The position numbers and the translations under genes are program-made. 64,000 bases of DNA. It comes from JBJMQS01 sp045802605. GTDB lineage: Bacteria; Planctomycetota; Planctomycetia; Gemmatales; Gemmataceae. The first letter of the stretch is position 1. Every line of letters starts with the position of its first letter. The notes under the pieces are model-generated. The model was not told the origin of the DNA and ran no database searches. It was given only the letters and a program-made list of their open reading frames with translations. Shown piece after piece: positions 47,801 through 54,725 of the stretch. The DNA lies in assembly GCA_045802605.1 (NCBI GenBank), contig JBJMQS010000030.1, positions 248,001 to 312,000 on the forward strand, written 5' to 3'.

Positions 47801-48430
47801 GCGCTGGTGGGCGTAATGAACGGCGCGGGTCACCGACGTAAGAACTTGAACCGCAGATTTCGCCGATTGACGCAGATTCAATCTGTGTTCATCTGCGGTC
47901 AAATGCCTTTCCTTCAGTAATTCCGCAAGGCTGCCGCCCTCCACCAACTTCATCGAGAAATACTGCTGCCCCTGGTGCTCGCCGACCTCATGGATCGGCA
48001 CGATGTTCGGGTGATCGAGATTCGCGGCCGCTTCCGCTTCGGCCCGGAATCGCTGCACATCGGTTGCCGAGGCCAGTTGCCCGGCCAGGATCATCTTCAA
48101 TGCAACGAGCCGGTTGAGAGAGATTTGCCGCGCCTTGTACACCACGCCCATGCCGCCGCGGGCCAACTCCTCCAGCAGTTCGTAATCGCCGAAATAGCGG
48201 ACGGTAATTCCCGTCTCAAACGCTTCCGGCTCGTTAGGGCCCACGGTCGCCGGCTCGACGAAGCGGTGCATGCGGTCGTGGTCGCTGAAAAACGATTTCA
48301 AATCGTCGGCGAATTCGGGATGCGCGGCGATGAGCATCGCCCGGTCAGGGGCATTTCCGGTCGCGCGGTTGCGCAGATAGTCGGCGATCACCGCATTGAC
48401 CCGCTCATCGCCCGAGCGTGGCTCGCTCAT
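44870..48430 (-). CDS. Ser/Thr protein kinase with WD40 repeats
   Basis: 1186 residues. The kinase domain (about 82-350) shows LARGGMGVVYKARQ, RLVALKMILAG, RGILHRDLKPGNILLD, VTDFGLAKR and GTPSYMAPEQARAEK. One membrane helix follows (ALAALVGVSGVALAALIAIV). The C-terminal ~750 residues contain WD40 blades (SPDGSVLATADEDGAIRLWN, FSADGQSLVTGGNDQVVRLW). ATGA overlap with the ECF sigma gene, with GGAGG inside that gene's end, implies coupled regulation. A 19-residue insertion in the kinase N/C-lobe region is encoded by a palindromic repeat (47846-47902). Confidence 0.94.
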   Translation of the reverse strand: MSEPRSGDERVNAVIADYLRNRATGNAPDRAMLIAAHPEFADDLKSFFSDHDRMHRFVEPATVGPNEPEAFETGITVRYFGDYELLEELARGGMGVVYKARQISLNRLVALKMILAGQLASATDVQRFRAEAEAAANLDHPNIVPIHEVGEHQGQQYFSMKLVEGGSLAELLKERHLTADEHRLNLRQSAKSAVQVLTSVTRAVHYAHQRGILHRDLKPGNILLDTNNQPLVTDFGLAKRVEGDSKQTQTGAILGTPSYMAPEQARAEKQLSTAADVYSLGAILYECLTGRPPFQAATTIETVMQVLEQEPTRPGAIDPQVDRDLETIALKCLEKEPGKRYESAAALADELDRWQRGEPIQAKPISTSARAWKWAKRRPALAALVGVSGVALAALIAIVLAYNSRLTTELGNVTEQRNIATEQQRIAAERERTTSRYWYAADMALAQQALQNEQVPRLLDLLNRHRPAEGEADPRGFEWHYLWRLCHGEESSWRRAEKSNRIDLVADGHFALASSIRGYEIVDITSRAARLLGEKEFPIGWNRRLNEPGKWDLFTATYAPDVKEPTSVTIRSCDLATGRDLTTLELPLPAGKTRSFVPSPDGTVLVIVENPFLTNIKSIGIDSTTKKPKFAPFAPMYEGFIRFRDLSSGQESSHHVSGFMPQNLGPTMTCAFSPDGQRFALVGVEGPANTAGAMATLVFNPASATVVKINVLLIDRKSGQVLRLKNKPDAFVFAMEFSPDGSVLATADEDGAIRLWNPITGELRETLRGPRGPVVALAFSADGQSLVTGGNDQVVRLWDIRTGNLRASFLGHPAGVTGVRLLSDGATIVSADSDGWIKKWNSAKRPGMIQIGVPKAEKVPGLRSATRMQESMGAHVERMIFSDDSQSLLLGIIGRDQLSAVRANDGGLAERTPYPAGEVVAWTRGPDGLRIVLNRRKGSSVEWIYWDAAAKKEVSIRRPTGEAVVWNELSPNGRLVAGRHFTSGKSAADIKGEAVIFDLTNGVTMPAIPTNYDSAVFSPDSSRLVTSGEHKICVWNVATSELIQTVTEEAASRTNVCWLPNRERLMYANKDGDLVDFDLAEKKVVRTTPGLGTVNQLVFSPDGRRVIVASAVRTGSSTIKIFDLEGLELQTLASWQGNVKRLVISPDGRKLAAVVLKTILGSPEICIWDTSDPMRTPANVETATGN
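47846..47902. repeat. Palindromic repeat A5 inside the kinase gene
   Basis: TTGAACCGCAGATTTCGCCG and the arm TTCATCTGCGGTCAA are inverted; inner ACGCAGATT and AATCTGTG pair around CA. It belongs to the TTGAACCGC family seen at 30402-30468. It is in frame and encodes roughly HLTADEHRLNLRQSAKSAVQ, residues about 177-196 of the kinase, a region where related kinases usually have a short loop. Confidence 0.7.
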
Positions 48431-48990
48431 AAATCCTCCGGGATCAACAATCCGCGCAGTTGCTTCAATCCTCGTTTGAGCAGTCCAGCCACGGCGGCCG
48501 GGGTGCGGTCCAATTGCAAACCGATCCGATCAAGCGACCATCCTTGAAAGTAGTGCAACACGACCGCCTCCCGCGATGCCTCGGGCAAACTCGCCAGCGC
48601 GTCGGCTACTGCTGCCAATTGCTCATTGCGACCGGCCCTAACACTGGGCGACGTGTCCGGGGCCGCCAGCAGCGAAGACAGTTGCACCGAGGATTGATCC
48701 ATCGCTGATTGGAGCGAGCATTCGCGATTCACGTCCCGCTTGTCGCGATGTCCGGCACGCAGCGCATCGGCGAGATTGCACGCCAAAATTCGGCGGAGCC
48801 AAGCCGCGTGCTCAGCTTCGGTCGTGCCCCGAAACTGCTCCTGGCAACGAAAGGCGTCGAGCAACGTTTGCTGCACTAAGTCCGATGCTTCCGGCTGCCC
48901 GCGCCGGGCCGGGCCCAATTGGACACGAGCCAACAGCAGCAAATATTGCCGCCAGCGTTCGATTGCTGGATCGGTTCCAGACTCAGGCAT
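48427..48990 (-). CDS. ECF-subfamily RNA polymerase sigma factor
   Basis: 187 residues, AGAGGA 5 nt upstream of the start. Region 2 is RGQPEASDLVQQTLLDAFRC with WLRRILACNLADALRAGHRD; region 4 is LPEASREAVVLHYFQGWSLD followed by IGLQLDRTPAAVAGLLKRGL. It overlaps the kinase gene by 4 bp, the usual layout of kinase-linked ECF factors in planctomycetes, where phosphorylation or complex formation with the kinase is thought to control the sigma factor. Confidence 0.93.
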   Translation of the reverse strand: MPESGTDPAIERWRQYLLLLARVQLGPARRGQPEASDLVQQTLLDAFRCQEQFRGTTEAEHAAWLRRILACNLADALRAGHRDKRDVNRECSLQSAMDQSSVQLSSLLAAPDTSPSVRAGRNEQLAAVADALASLPEASREAVVLHYFQGWSLDRIGLQLDRTPAAVAGLLKRGLKQLRGLLIPEDL

Positions 48991-49504
48991 GAGGTTCCTC
49001 TAAGAAACTAGCCGCCGTTGGCCGTGCCACGGGGCGCGCCCCCTGCCAGGGACCGATCATCTCGACCACCTGTCTGGCGGCTGCAAGCAACTCATCTATC
49101 GGGGAATCGAGCGAGGTGTCTGGATGTTCCCACACAACTCCTGCTCCCGAATAATTGTAATAGCGTGCGGAGTGGTCGGAATAAGCTGCCAATAAGTCCA
49201 GGCCCTCCGGCATCGCAACCTCGACAACGATCCCCAAAACCTGTTTGGCTAGCTCGGGCGGTGGGTGTTCGCCATGCTGTCGAAGAAAGTGCCAAGCCTG
49301 CAAATAGTGACGTGATTCAAGTCCGGGGTGCTGAAGCATTTGTCGCCAACTAGCAATCGCGTCCGTCTGCCTACGGGCGGCAAGATGCGAAGGCGCTGAA
49401 GCGAATGCGCTCCATGGCAAACTCTCTGAATTAATACGGTTTGGTGGCCATTGATCGACTGTCGCATCACCGAACAAAGTCTCGCGAATCGGAATGGGAG
49501 CCAC
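48983..49504 (-). CDS. Hypothetical protein upstream of the ECF sigma gene
   Basis: 173 residues from a GTG at 49504 (start uncertain; only a weak ribosome site). No domain recognised; it is mostly alpha-helical with APSHLAARRQTDAIASWRQM and QAWHFLRQHGEHPPPELAKQ. Its 3' end overlaps the sigma factor start by 8 bp, so it is probably the first gene of the sigma-kinase operon and may take part in signalling. Confidence 0.6.
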   Translation of the reverse strand: MAPIPIRETLFGDATVDQWPPNRINSESLPWSAFASAPSHLAARRQTDAIASWRQMLQHPGLESRHYLQAWHFLRQHGEHPPPELAKQVLGIVVEVAMPEGLDLLAAYSDHSARYYNYSGAGVVWEHPDTSLDSPIDELLAAARQVVEMIGPWQGARPVARPTAASFLEEPHA

Positions 49505-49558
49505 TTTCTTATCGCCGAATAAAGAACCAAATGTGCTCGTTTCGAGTTACGCCCGTCT

Positions 49559-50299
49559 TCATCGCCTCGCGTCCGAAAGGAGGGTCACCGGATCGCCAAT
49601 GCGAATTGTACCGGTCTGCACCACCGTTCCATAGACGCCCGCGTTGTTCGCATTCAGCCGCACGACGGCCTTCATGACCCGCGCGTCTTGAGTGGCCGTG
49701 TCTGGATCAAGGTTGATCATCATACAGCGAACGTCCCGCGCGGTGACGCTGACCGCTGCCCTTGGCTCGCTGGTCCCGAATACCAGTGTTCCGCCGACCC
49801 ACCCATCCTCGTGAAATGCCTCGCGGTCGTGAGCCTCAAGCAAAATATTGGCTCGAAATCGCCGGCGATCGAGTTCCACTCCCACGTCGCGACCGATGCC
49901 GGCAATAGTCGCCAAACTAATCACGGACACCGAGGCGTCGTCGAAAGCGCCATGCCGAAGTTTCATCAATTCGACGCCGCTCCCGAGTCGCTCGGCGATC
50001 TCACTCTGGAGTTCTGCACTGCGAAGCTCCAATTGCTTTCCGGCCGGCGTACAGACATGAGTTGGCAGGGGTTCTCCTGTACTCTCATCAAGACCGAACG
50101 GGCGGTACAGAAGGAGTTCCGTGAGGCGGCTCGCGCTCAGCCAAGGGAAGCCGCTGTCATCGCCCAAACGCCGGAAGGCGAAGCGCCGATCACCCGCAAA
50201 ACCGTGCCACCCGAGAAACGCCGACTCCGTCGCCGTACCCGCCATCGACTTGACGGGATACCGCACCAATTCGCCGACATGCCCGAGTTCGTTCATCAT
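49559..50299 (-). CDS. MOSC domain protein (molybdenum cofactor sulfurase-like)
   Basis: 246 residues. The N-terminal beta-barrel domain (GHVGELVRYPVKSMAGTATE, GDRRFAFRRLGD) precedes the MOSC domain (VELDRRRFRANILLEAHDRE, VSVTARDVRCMMINLDPDTA, with the conserved Cys). Members bind sulfurated molybdenum cofactor or reduce N-hydroxylated compounds. It follows an attC-like site (50335-50422), so it may itself have been a cassette gene, though no attC is seen at its own 3' end. Confidence 0.88.
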   Translation of the reverse strand: MMNELGHVGELVRYPVKSMAGTATESAFLGWHGFAGDRRFAFRRLGDDSGFPWLSASRLTELLLYRPFGLDESTGEPLPTHVCTPAGKQLELRSAELQSEIAERLGSGVELMKLRHGAFDDASVSVISLATIAGIGRDVGVELDRRRFRANILLEAHDREAFHEDGWVGGTLVFGTSEPRAAVSVTARDVRCMMINLDPDTATQDARVMKAVVRLNANNAGVYGTVVQTGTIRIGDPVTLLSDARR

Positions 50300-50334
50300 T
50301 CAGTCACTAAACGTCACGCAGGGCCAGCCGGCGA

Positions 50335-50422
50335 ACACAACGCTTAGCGGCTTGGGCAATCGTGCGCCCGGCTTCAAACTACACGATAGGACTGGCCGGT
50401 CCGGTGGATAGCATAGTTACGC
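50335..50422 (-). other. attC-like site downstream of the toxin cassette
   Basis: On the minus strand the site opens with GCGTAAC (containing the toxin stop codon) and closes with GTTGTGT after CTAAGC. Between them TGTAGTTTGAAGCCGGGCGC matches the centre of the site at 57131-57224. Internal pairing is weaker than in the other sites, so it may be degraded. Confidence 0.5.
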
Positions 50423-50713
50423 CCCGCCTTGCCAAATGGACGGATCGCGACGCGAGTGAAACACCGCGACCACCTCGATTCGATCCACTTGCGGCCGATA
50501 GAAGACGCAGTAAGGAAAACGCCGCACGACGCCCTTGCGAATATCACTAAGAACAACCCGATGTACCAACGGGTTGACCGCAATGCGGTCAAACACCTTC
50601 TGTACCTCGGCCACGAATTCGATACCCAGTCCCGCGCGTTGTTCGTCGTACCAATCGAACGCTTCGTCAAACTCAGCTTGAGCCTCATCACGTAGGACGA
50701 TCGGCAGACTCAC
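50417..50713 (-). CDS. RelE/ParE family toxin
   Basis: 98 residues from a GTG start overlapping the antitoxin stop (GTGA). LPIVLRDEAQAEFDEAFDWY, GIEFVAEVQKVFDRIAVNP, RRFPYCVFYRPQVDRIEVVA then VFHSRRDP is the ParE/RelE fold. The stop codon lies inside the R'' core of the following attC-like site, as is common for cassette genes. Such pairs stabilise integron arrays. Confidence 0.92.
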   Translation of the reverse strand: MSLPIVLRDEAQAEFDEAFDWYDEQRAGLGIEFVAEVQKVFDRIAVNPLVHRVVLSDIRKGVVRRFPYCVFYRPQVDRIEVVAVFHSRRDPSIWQGGA

Positions 50714-50940
50714 CGTCGCGCCCTTGCGAGTGCTCGCGCCTTGATAACTTCCCAGGGTGTGACTGCGTCCGGGCGAGCGATACTGTCGGCCAGTCGCCGT
50801 TCCAGTTCCGCACGCTGAGCTTCCGAGAGTGTGGCCGCTTCTGCCTCACGGGCCACGCTATCCCAAATGGCGTCCGCCACTGTCAGTCGATCCTCAATAC
50901 TCAGTTGGTCCAAGCCTAACTGCTGAATCGTCGGTGCCAT
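50710..50940 (-). CDS. Addiction-module antitoxin
   Basis: 76 residues, GAGGAG 5 nt before the ATG. The sequence (LGLDQLSIEDRLTVADAIWD, LSEAQRAELERRLADSIA, then PWEVIKARALARARR) is the small family usually found upstream of ParE-type toxins. It overlaps the toxin gene by 4 bp. It forms one cassette-like unit with the toxin between two attC-like sites. Confidence 0.88.
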   Translation of the reverse strand: MAPTIQQLGLDQLSIEDRLTVADAIWDSVAREAEAATLSEAQRAELERRLADSIARPDAVTPWEVIKARALARARR

Positions 50941-50955
50941 AGGAACTCCTCGCTC

Positions 50956-51033
50956 TGCGAACTACGACACATCATACCTGTACCGGATTGGAATCGCTAC
51001 GCCGCCCCGGACAGGTGAAGGGTATCGTTATGC
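50956..51033 (-). other. attC-like site between toxin cassette and thioredoxin-like gene
   Basis: Minus strand: GCATAAC at 51027-51033, then CACCTGTCCGGGGCGGCG, which resembles the first arm of the sites at 57131 and 58216. ACCTGTCCGG pairs with CCGGTACAGGT with one extrahelical base; GTTCGCA at 50956-50962 is the candidate closing core. A short or decayed attC. Confidence 0.5.
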
Positions 51034-51141
51034 CCTCGGAGCTTGGGCAATATCAAGAATTCGAGCAACTTGGTGGTGATAGCCTCCTGAAGGCAGTTGT
51101 GCTGACAACAATCGCATTTTCGATTCCGACATAGGCAGGCC

Positions 51142-51883
51142 TCACGACGGAGCGTCAGATCCACGCCCTTGTAAATCCAATTCATCCTCAGACCGAAATG
51201 GATAGTTCGCATTCAAGACCTCACCCAACCCAAGCAGCGGATCATCCAGATCGCAGTGCAGCACTTCCTTGAATAGCCAGGACTTAATCTCATTCGGATG
51301 CACCAGACCTGCCGACGCTAGCCGCTCATGCACGATGCGACGGCGAATCCGTTCGTTGGCTTCGGCATCCACTTGCAGGCCCGGATGCGCGGCCAGCGGT
51401 CCTGTGGGCAATCGCTCCGTGACAGTGGGAGGGACGCCAGCGACTAATTGTGCCGTGGGGCCTTCGATGCCGCCGAGGTGACCGAGCGCTCCTTTCATGC
51501 CGCCGCCGAACCCTGTGCCTCCGGCGAAGCCGATTGCGCCACCTTTGAAGCCGCCTCCACCTCCGAGAAATCCCTCACTCACGGGAGCAATGGCTTGCAT
51601 TTGTGGTGTGACGACTACATTGCGCAATTCGTTTGCCTTGCGGGTGTGATATTCGCGCAATTCTTGTTCGAGTTTGTTATTCGATCCACCGCTGTATTCG
51701 CCTTTACACAGTTCGAGCGCCTGTCGATACACCGTCGGATTGTAGATGCCCGGCAACACGTCGAAGACGATCCCCTGCGGATTACACACATACGTTGCGA
51801 TGTTGCCCTGCAGCGTGCGCTTGACCGTTCGCCCATTGCCAAAATCAATGGTCATGATCGGCACTGGCCGGAGGCTTTCCCAA
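51142..51883 (-). pseudogene. Thioredoxin-like protein, C-terminal part (split by transposon)
   Basis: This is the 3' part of a gene whose 5' part is at 55366-55756. The reading frame here continues WESLRPVPIMTIDFGNGRTV, then TLQGNIATYVCNPQGIVFDV. Removing the 3482-bp transposon and one 8-bp duplication rejoins FEPAWE to SLRPVPI; the combined length is 1125 nt, exactly 375 codons. The C-terminal region is Gly-rich (GGGGGFKGGAIGFAGGTGF). An ORF does extend 5' into the transposon end and could give a separate product from an ATG at 51939, but that part is not gene-like. Confidence 0.8.
51876..51883. repeat. 8-bp target-site duplication, left copy
   Basis: TTTCCCAA immediately outside the left transposon end, identical to 55366-55373. 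An 8-bp duplication is what IS1595-family transposases make. Confidence 0.9.
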
Positions 51884-51907
51884 GGCAATAATAGACTTGA
51901 CTCACCT
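51884..51907. repeat. Left terminal inverted repeat
   Basis: GGCAATAATAGACTTG followed by ACTCACCT; exact reverse complement of the right end at 55342-55365. A variant with two mismatches occurs at 59401-59424. Confidence 0.93.
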
Positions 51908-51917
51908 GGGAGGTTGG

Positions 51918-52019
51918 TCATTTGGTGCGGCGTCGCCACTTGGCAAGTGCCTTGAGGGAAAAGTGCGCTAAGGCTGCAATTGAGACTACAACGACAAAAA
52001 TGATTAAGTCATCCGACAT
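51918..52019 (-). CDS. 33-residue membrane peptide in the transposon
   Basis: ATG at 52019 with GGAAGG 8 nt upstream; stop TGA at 51918-51920. The peptide MSDDLIIFVVVVSIAALAHF is continued by SLKALAKWRRRTK, one membrane helix with a basic tail. It resembles small type-I toxin peptides or membrane anchors only in general shape. It lies 11 bp inside the left end of the transposon. Confidence 0.5.
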   Translation of the reverse strand: MSDDLIIFVVVVSIAALAHFSLKALAKWRRRTK

Positions 52020-52165
52020 CTAAGTCGCCTTCCGTTTCTTCGCGGCCCGCTGGTGATTGTCGCAGGGGATGGGGAGCGGGGCAACAATGCTTCCCACGAA
52101 TTTGCCGTCAAAACCGGCTGAAAACATTACAAAAACAGGTGATTGCGACCTACTGTGATTGACGA

Positions 52166-52187
52166 AAATATACCGAACGGTATATTT
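52166..52187. promoter_or_regulatory. Perfect 22-bp AT-rich palindrome in the transposon
   Basis: AAATATACCG and CGGTATATTT are perfect 10-bp arms around AA. It lies in the 236-bp gap between the small membrane peptide gene and the DUF3800 gene. There is no T-run, so it is more like an operator than a terminator; the XRE regulator of the element could be its ligand (inference). The rest of the gap shows nothing recognisable. Confidence 0.5.
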
Positions 52188-52255
52188 GCAGTACCTTTGC
52201 CTGTTGATCGAACTGTCACCGTATGGTGCGCGTGTCCATCGAACGATGGAATAGA

Positions 52256-52906
52256 TCAGCGGGCTTTTTTATGCGCGTAGTCCGGCCAAAACTGGACTCG
52301 AATCTCGCGCCTCTTAATCACTCGTCGGTAGTCGTGTTGGTCGGCTTTGTCTTCTTTGAAAGACCGGGCCACCGCGCCGCATACCATATCGGCCAACTGA
52401 ATTAGATTGTTCTTATGCGATGGTTGCGGGTCGAATTTCCTGATTGGACAATTGCCGTCTTTGCCGACTAGCCGTTTCTTCAAATATCGCGTGAGTTGAT
52501 CGTTGAATTCGCGGCCACCGAATTCGTCAAACACCACTTTCGCCCCTGGCAACAAGTCGGAGGCGTTGTCGAACAAATACTTAATCGGAGCCTTGTAGTG
52601 CGACTCCTTGACGAAGAAACCCGGTCCGCTGAGATTGCACTTATTTAGGACAAACGAATGATAGCAAAACTCAAAATTCACCACGGCATTCAAAAATGCT
52701 AGCCGAATATCCCGGTGGCATTTGCTAAATTTGAATTCCTTCCCGCGAGTAAACCTAAGCCTTGTTCGCAGATCGTTAATAGCCTCACTACACGCTTGAG
52801 CAACTTTGTGGTCACGAAAAAACACAGCCGTGACGGCGAAGCACGGCGTTGAGCCGCGCCCTAGTTTCATTCCCGTATCGCCAGATTCATCGACAAACAC
52901 AAGCAT
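52256..52906 (-). CDS. DUF3800 protein in the transposon
   Basis: 216 residues, AGAGG just upstream of the ATG. MLVFVDESGDTGMKLGRGST with FAVTAVFFRDHK is the DUF3800 signature (an acidic pair in DESG); VVFDEFGGREFNDQLTRYLK, NNLIQLADMVCGAVARSF follow. The family has an RNase H-like fold and is often found on mobile elements, with unknown activity. It is a likely cargo gene; 181 bp separate it from the transposase. Confidence 0.82.
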   Translation of the reverse strand: MLVFVDESGDTGMKLGRGSTPCFAVTAVFFRDHKVAQACSEAINDLRTRLRFTRGKEFKFSKCHRDIRLAFLNAVVNFEFCYHSFVLNKCNLSGPGFFVKESHYKAPIKYLFDNASDLLPGAKVVFDEFGGREFNDQLTRYLKKRLVGKDGNCPIRKFDPQPSHKNNLIQLADMVCGAVARSFKEDKADQHDYRRVIKRREIRVQFWPDYAHKKAR

Positions 52907-53087
52907 GTTGCCTCTTATTGTTCTAAGTCAGTGCGCACATTCCACCACGGTTGGAATGGAGTGAGTTTGCTTTGTGCGATTCCAAGGCAATGATGCGGAG
53001 CATTTCCACTGTTTCCGTCATTTTGTGGAGTTTCAGTAACAACAATTGCCGGAAGTCCTTTGCTGGCAAACACAAGAAAAAAGTTAT

Positions 53088-54020
53088 CTACGCTTTGCCA
53101 GTCAGCCTCTTGTACGTCAACCGTTTACCAGTGATGCCCGACGTTGCGGTCGTGAACCGAACGCCGTCTTTCAACTCGCGGACGTTGTACCGGAAGGCTT
53201 GTTCGTCAGCATAGGCGTCTAGATGTTCGGCGTTCACGCTGATGTAAGTCCCTTTGATGGCTCGCTTCAAGAGGGACCAGAAGTTTTCGATGCCATTCGT
53301 ATGAATCGCTCCACGAACGTACTCGCCAGCAGAGTGGTTGACGGTGTCATGATCGAATGTTGCGTTCAACGCACGATAGCCGGGTTGTGGGTCAGTCATG
53401 ACGTGCGAACCCGGCTCGACGTTGGCCTCGACTTCGCGGTGCAGCGTTTCCATTTTCGTATTCGGAATCGTCCGCGCCCGAACCTTGCCGCCGCGTTCGA
53501 GAATGCCCATGACGATGGCCTTGCCTGCCGTGCCGCGACCTTTGATCGCCTTTTCGCGCTTGCTCTTGTGCATGAACTCCGCGCGGCCCCCGATGTAAGA
53601 CTCGTCACATTCCACGGTGCCGCTCAGTTTGGTGAACGTACCGGCTTTCATCGCATAGCGAACGCGGTGCAAGAGAAACCACGCGGTTTTTTGGCAGACG
53701 CCTAGACCCCGATGAATCTCGTAAGAGCTAATGCCGTTGCGGCAATTAGCAATCATCCAGATAGCGCATAACCACGTACTCAACTTGATCGGCGAATCCT
53801 CCATCACCGTGCCGACCTTGATTGAGAACTGACGCTTGCAACCTTTACACTTCCAAATCCGGCGCGTCTTGAGGAACGAATGGTCGGCACACGCACAACG
53901 CGGGCAGGCGATACCAGACGGCCAACGCAATGGAATCAAAAATTCCAAACAGCGGTCAGGATCGGCAAAATACTTGATTGCTTCGGCGAGTGTTTTTGGT
54001 TCGGCGACTTGCTGTAGCAT
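53088..54020 (-). CDS. IS1595-family transposase (ISXO2-like DDE)
   Basis: 310 residues from the ATG at 54020 with AAGGGC upstream. An N-terminal zinc finger (IACPRCACADHSFLKTRRIW, then CKGCKRQF) precedes the DDE domain: VECDESYIGGRAEFM, HVMTDPQPGYRALNATF, and HTNGIENFWSLLKRAIKGTY. All motifs look intact, so the element could be active. A good promoter lies upstream (54046-54074). Confidence 0.93.
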   Translation of the reverse strand: MLQQVAEPKTLAEAIKYFADPDRCLEFLIPLRWPSGIACPRCACADHSFLKTRRIWKCKGCKRQFSIKVGTVMEDSPIKLSTWLCAIWMIANCRNGISSYEIHRGLGVCQKTAWFLLHRVRYAMKAGTFTKLSGTVECDESYIGGRAEFMHKSKREKAIKGRGTAGKAIVMGILERGGKVRARTIPNTKMETLHREVEANVEPGSHVMTDPQPGYRALNATFDHDTVNHSAGEYVRGAIHTNGIENFWSLLKRAIKGTYISVNAEHLDAYADEQAFRYNVRELKDGVRFTTATSGITGKRLTYKRLTGKA

Positions 54021-54044
54021 TTTGTTTGCCCTTATGTCTGTAAG

Positions 54045-54086
54045 TAGTCTACCTACAAATGTGGCTGGCGTCAATAGACTACCTAC
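54045..54086 (-). promoter_or_regulatory. Transposase promoter flanked by direct repeats
   Basis: Reading the minus strand, TTGACG (54069-54074) and TAGACT (54046-54051) are 17 bp apart, a good sigma-70-type promoter 26 bp upstream of the transposase ATG. TAGTCTACCTAC (54045-54056) and TAGACTACCTAC (54075-54086) are direct repeats, 11 of 12 matching, covering the -10 and abutting the -35. They may bind a repressor. Confidence 0.65.
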
Positions 54087-54135
54087 GCCAGAATTCGAGG
54101 TTTTTCTATAATGCTCTTGTTGGGTAGAATCCAAA

Positions 54136-54218
54136 TGCGGACGGGGAGGGTCGAACTCCCACGGTGTTTCCACCAGCCGGGTCCAAGCCGGCCGCGTTTA
54201 CCAGTTACGCCACGTCCG
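54136..54218 (-). tRNA. Class II tRNA with UGG (Pro) anticodon on a leucine-type body
   Basis: 83 nt. Acceptor GCGGACG/CGTCCGC, 7 of 7 paired; D arm GCG-TAACTGGTAAA-CGC; anticodon arm GCCGG-CTTGGAC-CCGGC with anticodon TGG (plus-strand 54182-54184); long variable arm with stem GGTG-GAAA-CACC; T arm GGGAG-TTCGACC-CTCCC; discriminator A; CCA not encoded. A long variable arm and a D arm of this form are those of tRNA-Leu, not tRNA-Pro. All stems are perfect, so it is unlikely to be a relic. It lies inside the IS1595 transposon. Confidence 0.88.
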
Positions 54219-54223
54219 CAAGC

Positions 54224-54251
54224 GGGGCTACCGGGGGCGACTCCGGTAGCC
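54224..54251. terminator. Strong hairpin next to the tRNA gene
   Basis: GGGCTACCGG and CCGGTAGCCC are perfect 10-bp arms around an 8-nt loop. A second perfect hairpin AGCCG-TTTT-CGGCT follows at about 54254-54267. On the minus strand they lie between the small acidic protein gene and the tRNA and could end transcription or mark the tRNA leader; there is no T-run. Confidence 0.45.
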
Positions 54252-54406
54252 CTTAGCCGTTTTCGGCTGGCTTTCGGGTGGCGGGACGGGTAGAATGAAA
54301 AACGAACCTTGGGCCGTGCGTCCGTACATGCGGACTCCTCTGCCAGAACACAACAGGGTTCACCAGGGCTGGCGTGGTTGCACCCACTGCCAGCCCACTT
54401 TTTTGA

Positions 54407-54658
54407 CTAACCGGCTTCGGCTTCCGCCCCTTCCGGCTCGCCAAATGCTTCCTCAAATTCGTCACGCTCGCCATCGGCTTCGGCGACTTCGGCCGCTGCC
54501 TTGCCCTTCCCGTTCCCGGCCCGCGTCCGTGGCAGGTTCGGATACCACACCGTAAGGGCAAACGCCTCATTGGGCAACCTAACGAACGTCGTGGTGTTTT
54601 TCGCTAATGCGATGGAAAGGGCGCGCTTTGCATTGCCCGACCGCTTTTCCAAGACCAC
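54407..54658 (-). CDS. Small acidic-tailed protein in the transposon
   Basis: 83 residues from a GTG at 54658 with AGGGGG about 5 nt upstream. The N-terminal half (VLEKRSGNAKRALSIALAKN) then TTTFVRLPNEAFALTVWYPN is compact; the C-terminal 25 residues are almost all Ala, Glu, Gly and Asp. No family recognised. It could be a small regulator or an anti-restriction-like acidic protein, but this is guesswork. Confidence 0.45.
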   Translation of the reverse strand: MVLEKRSGNAKRALSIALAKNTTTFVRLPNEAFALTVWYPNLPRTRAGNGKGKAAAEVAEADGERDEFEEAFGEPEGAEAEAG

Positions 54659-54688
54659 GCCGACCCCCTACCGGGGGGTACTTGCGAG

Positions 54689-54716
54689 TTGAAATCATGG
54701 CGCAATACTGTATGAT
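54689..54716 (+). promoter_or_regulatory. Promoter of the XRE gene
   Basis: TTGAAA and TATGAT are 16 bp apart. The -10 hexamer ends 9 bp before the XRE ATG, so the transcript would have almost no leader, which fits the lack of a ribosome site. Confidence 0.55.
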
Positions 54717-54725
54717 GCGAGACGT

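Noticed and set aside
50997..51212. Minus-strand frame of 71 codons with several cysteines
   Set aside because: Reads from inside the thioredoxin-like gene into an attC-like site; no ribosome site.
51142..51939. The 3' thioredoxin-like fragment as an independent intact gene
   Set aside because: Its first ~20 codons are transposon-end sequence, and the rest joins in frame with the fragment at 55366-55756 across an 8-bp duplication.
54295..54555. Plus-strand frame of 86 codons within the transposon
   Set aside because: Antisense to the acidic small protein; Pro/Arg-rich composition typical of shadows.
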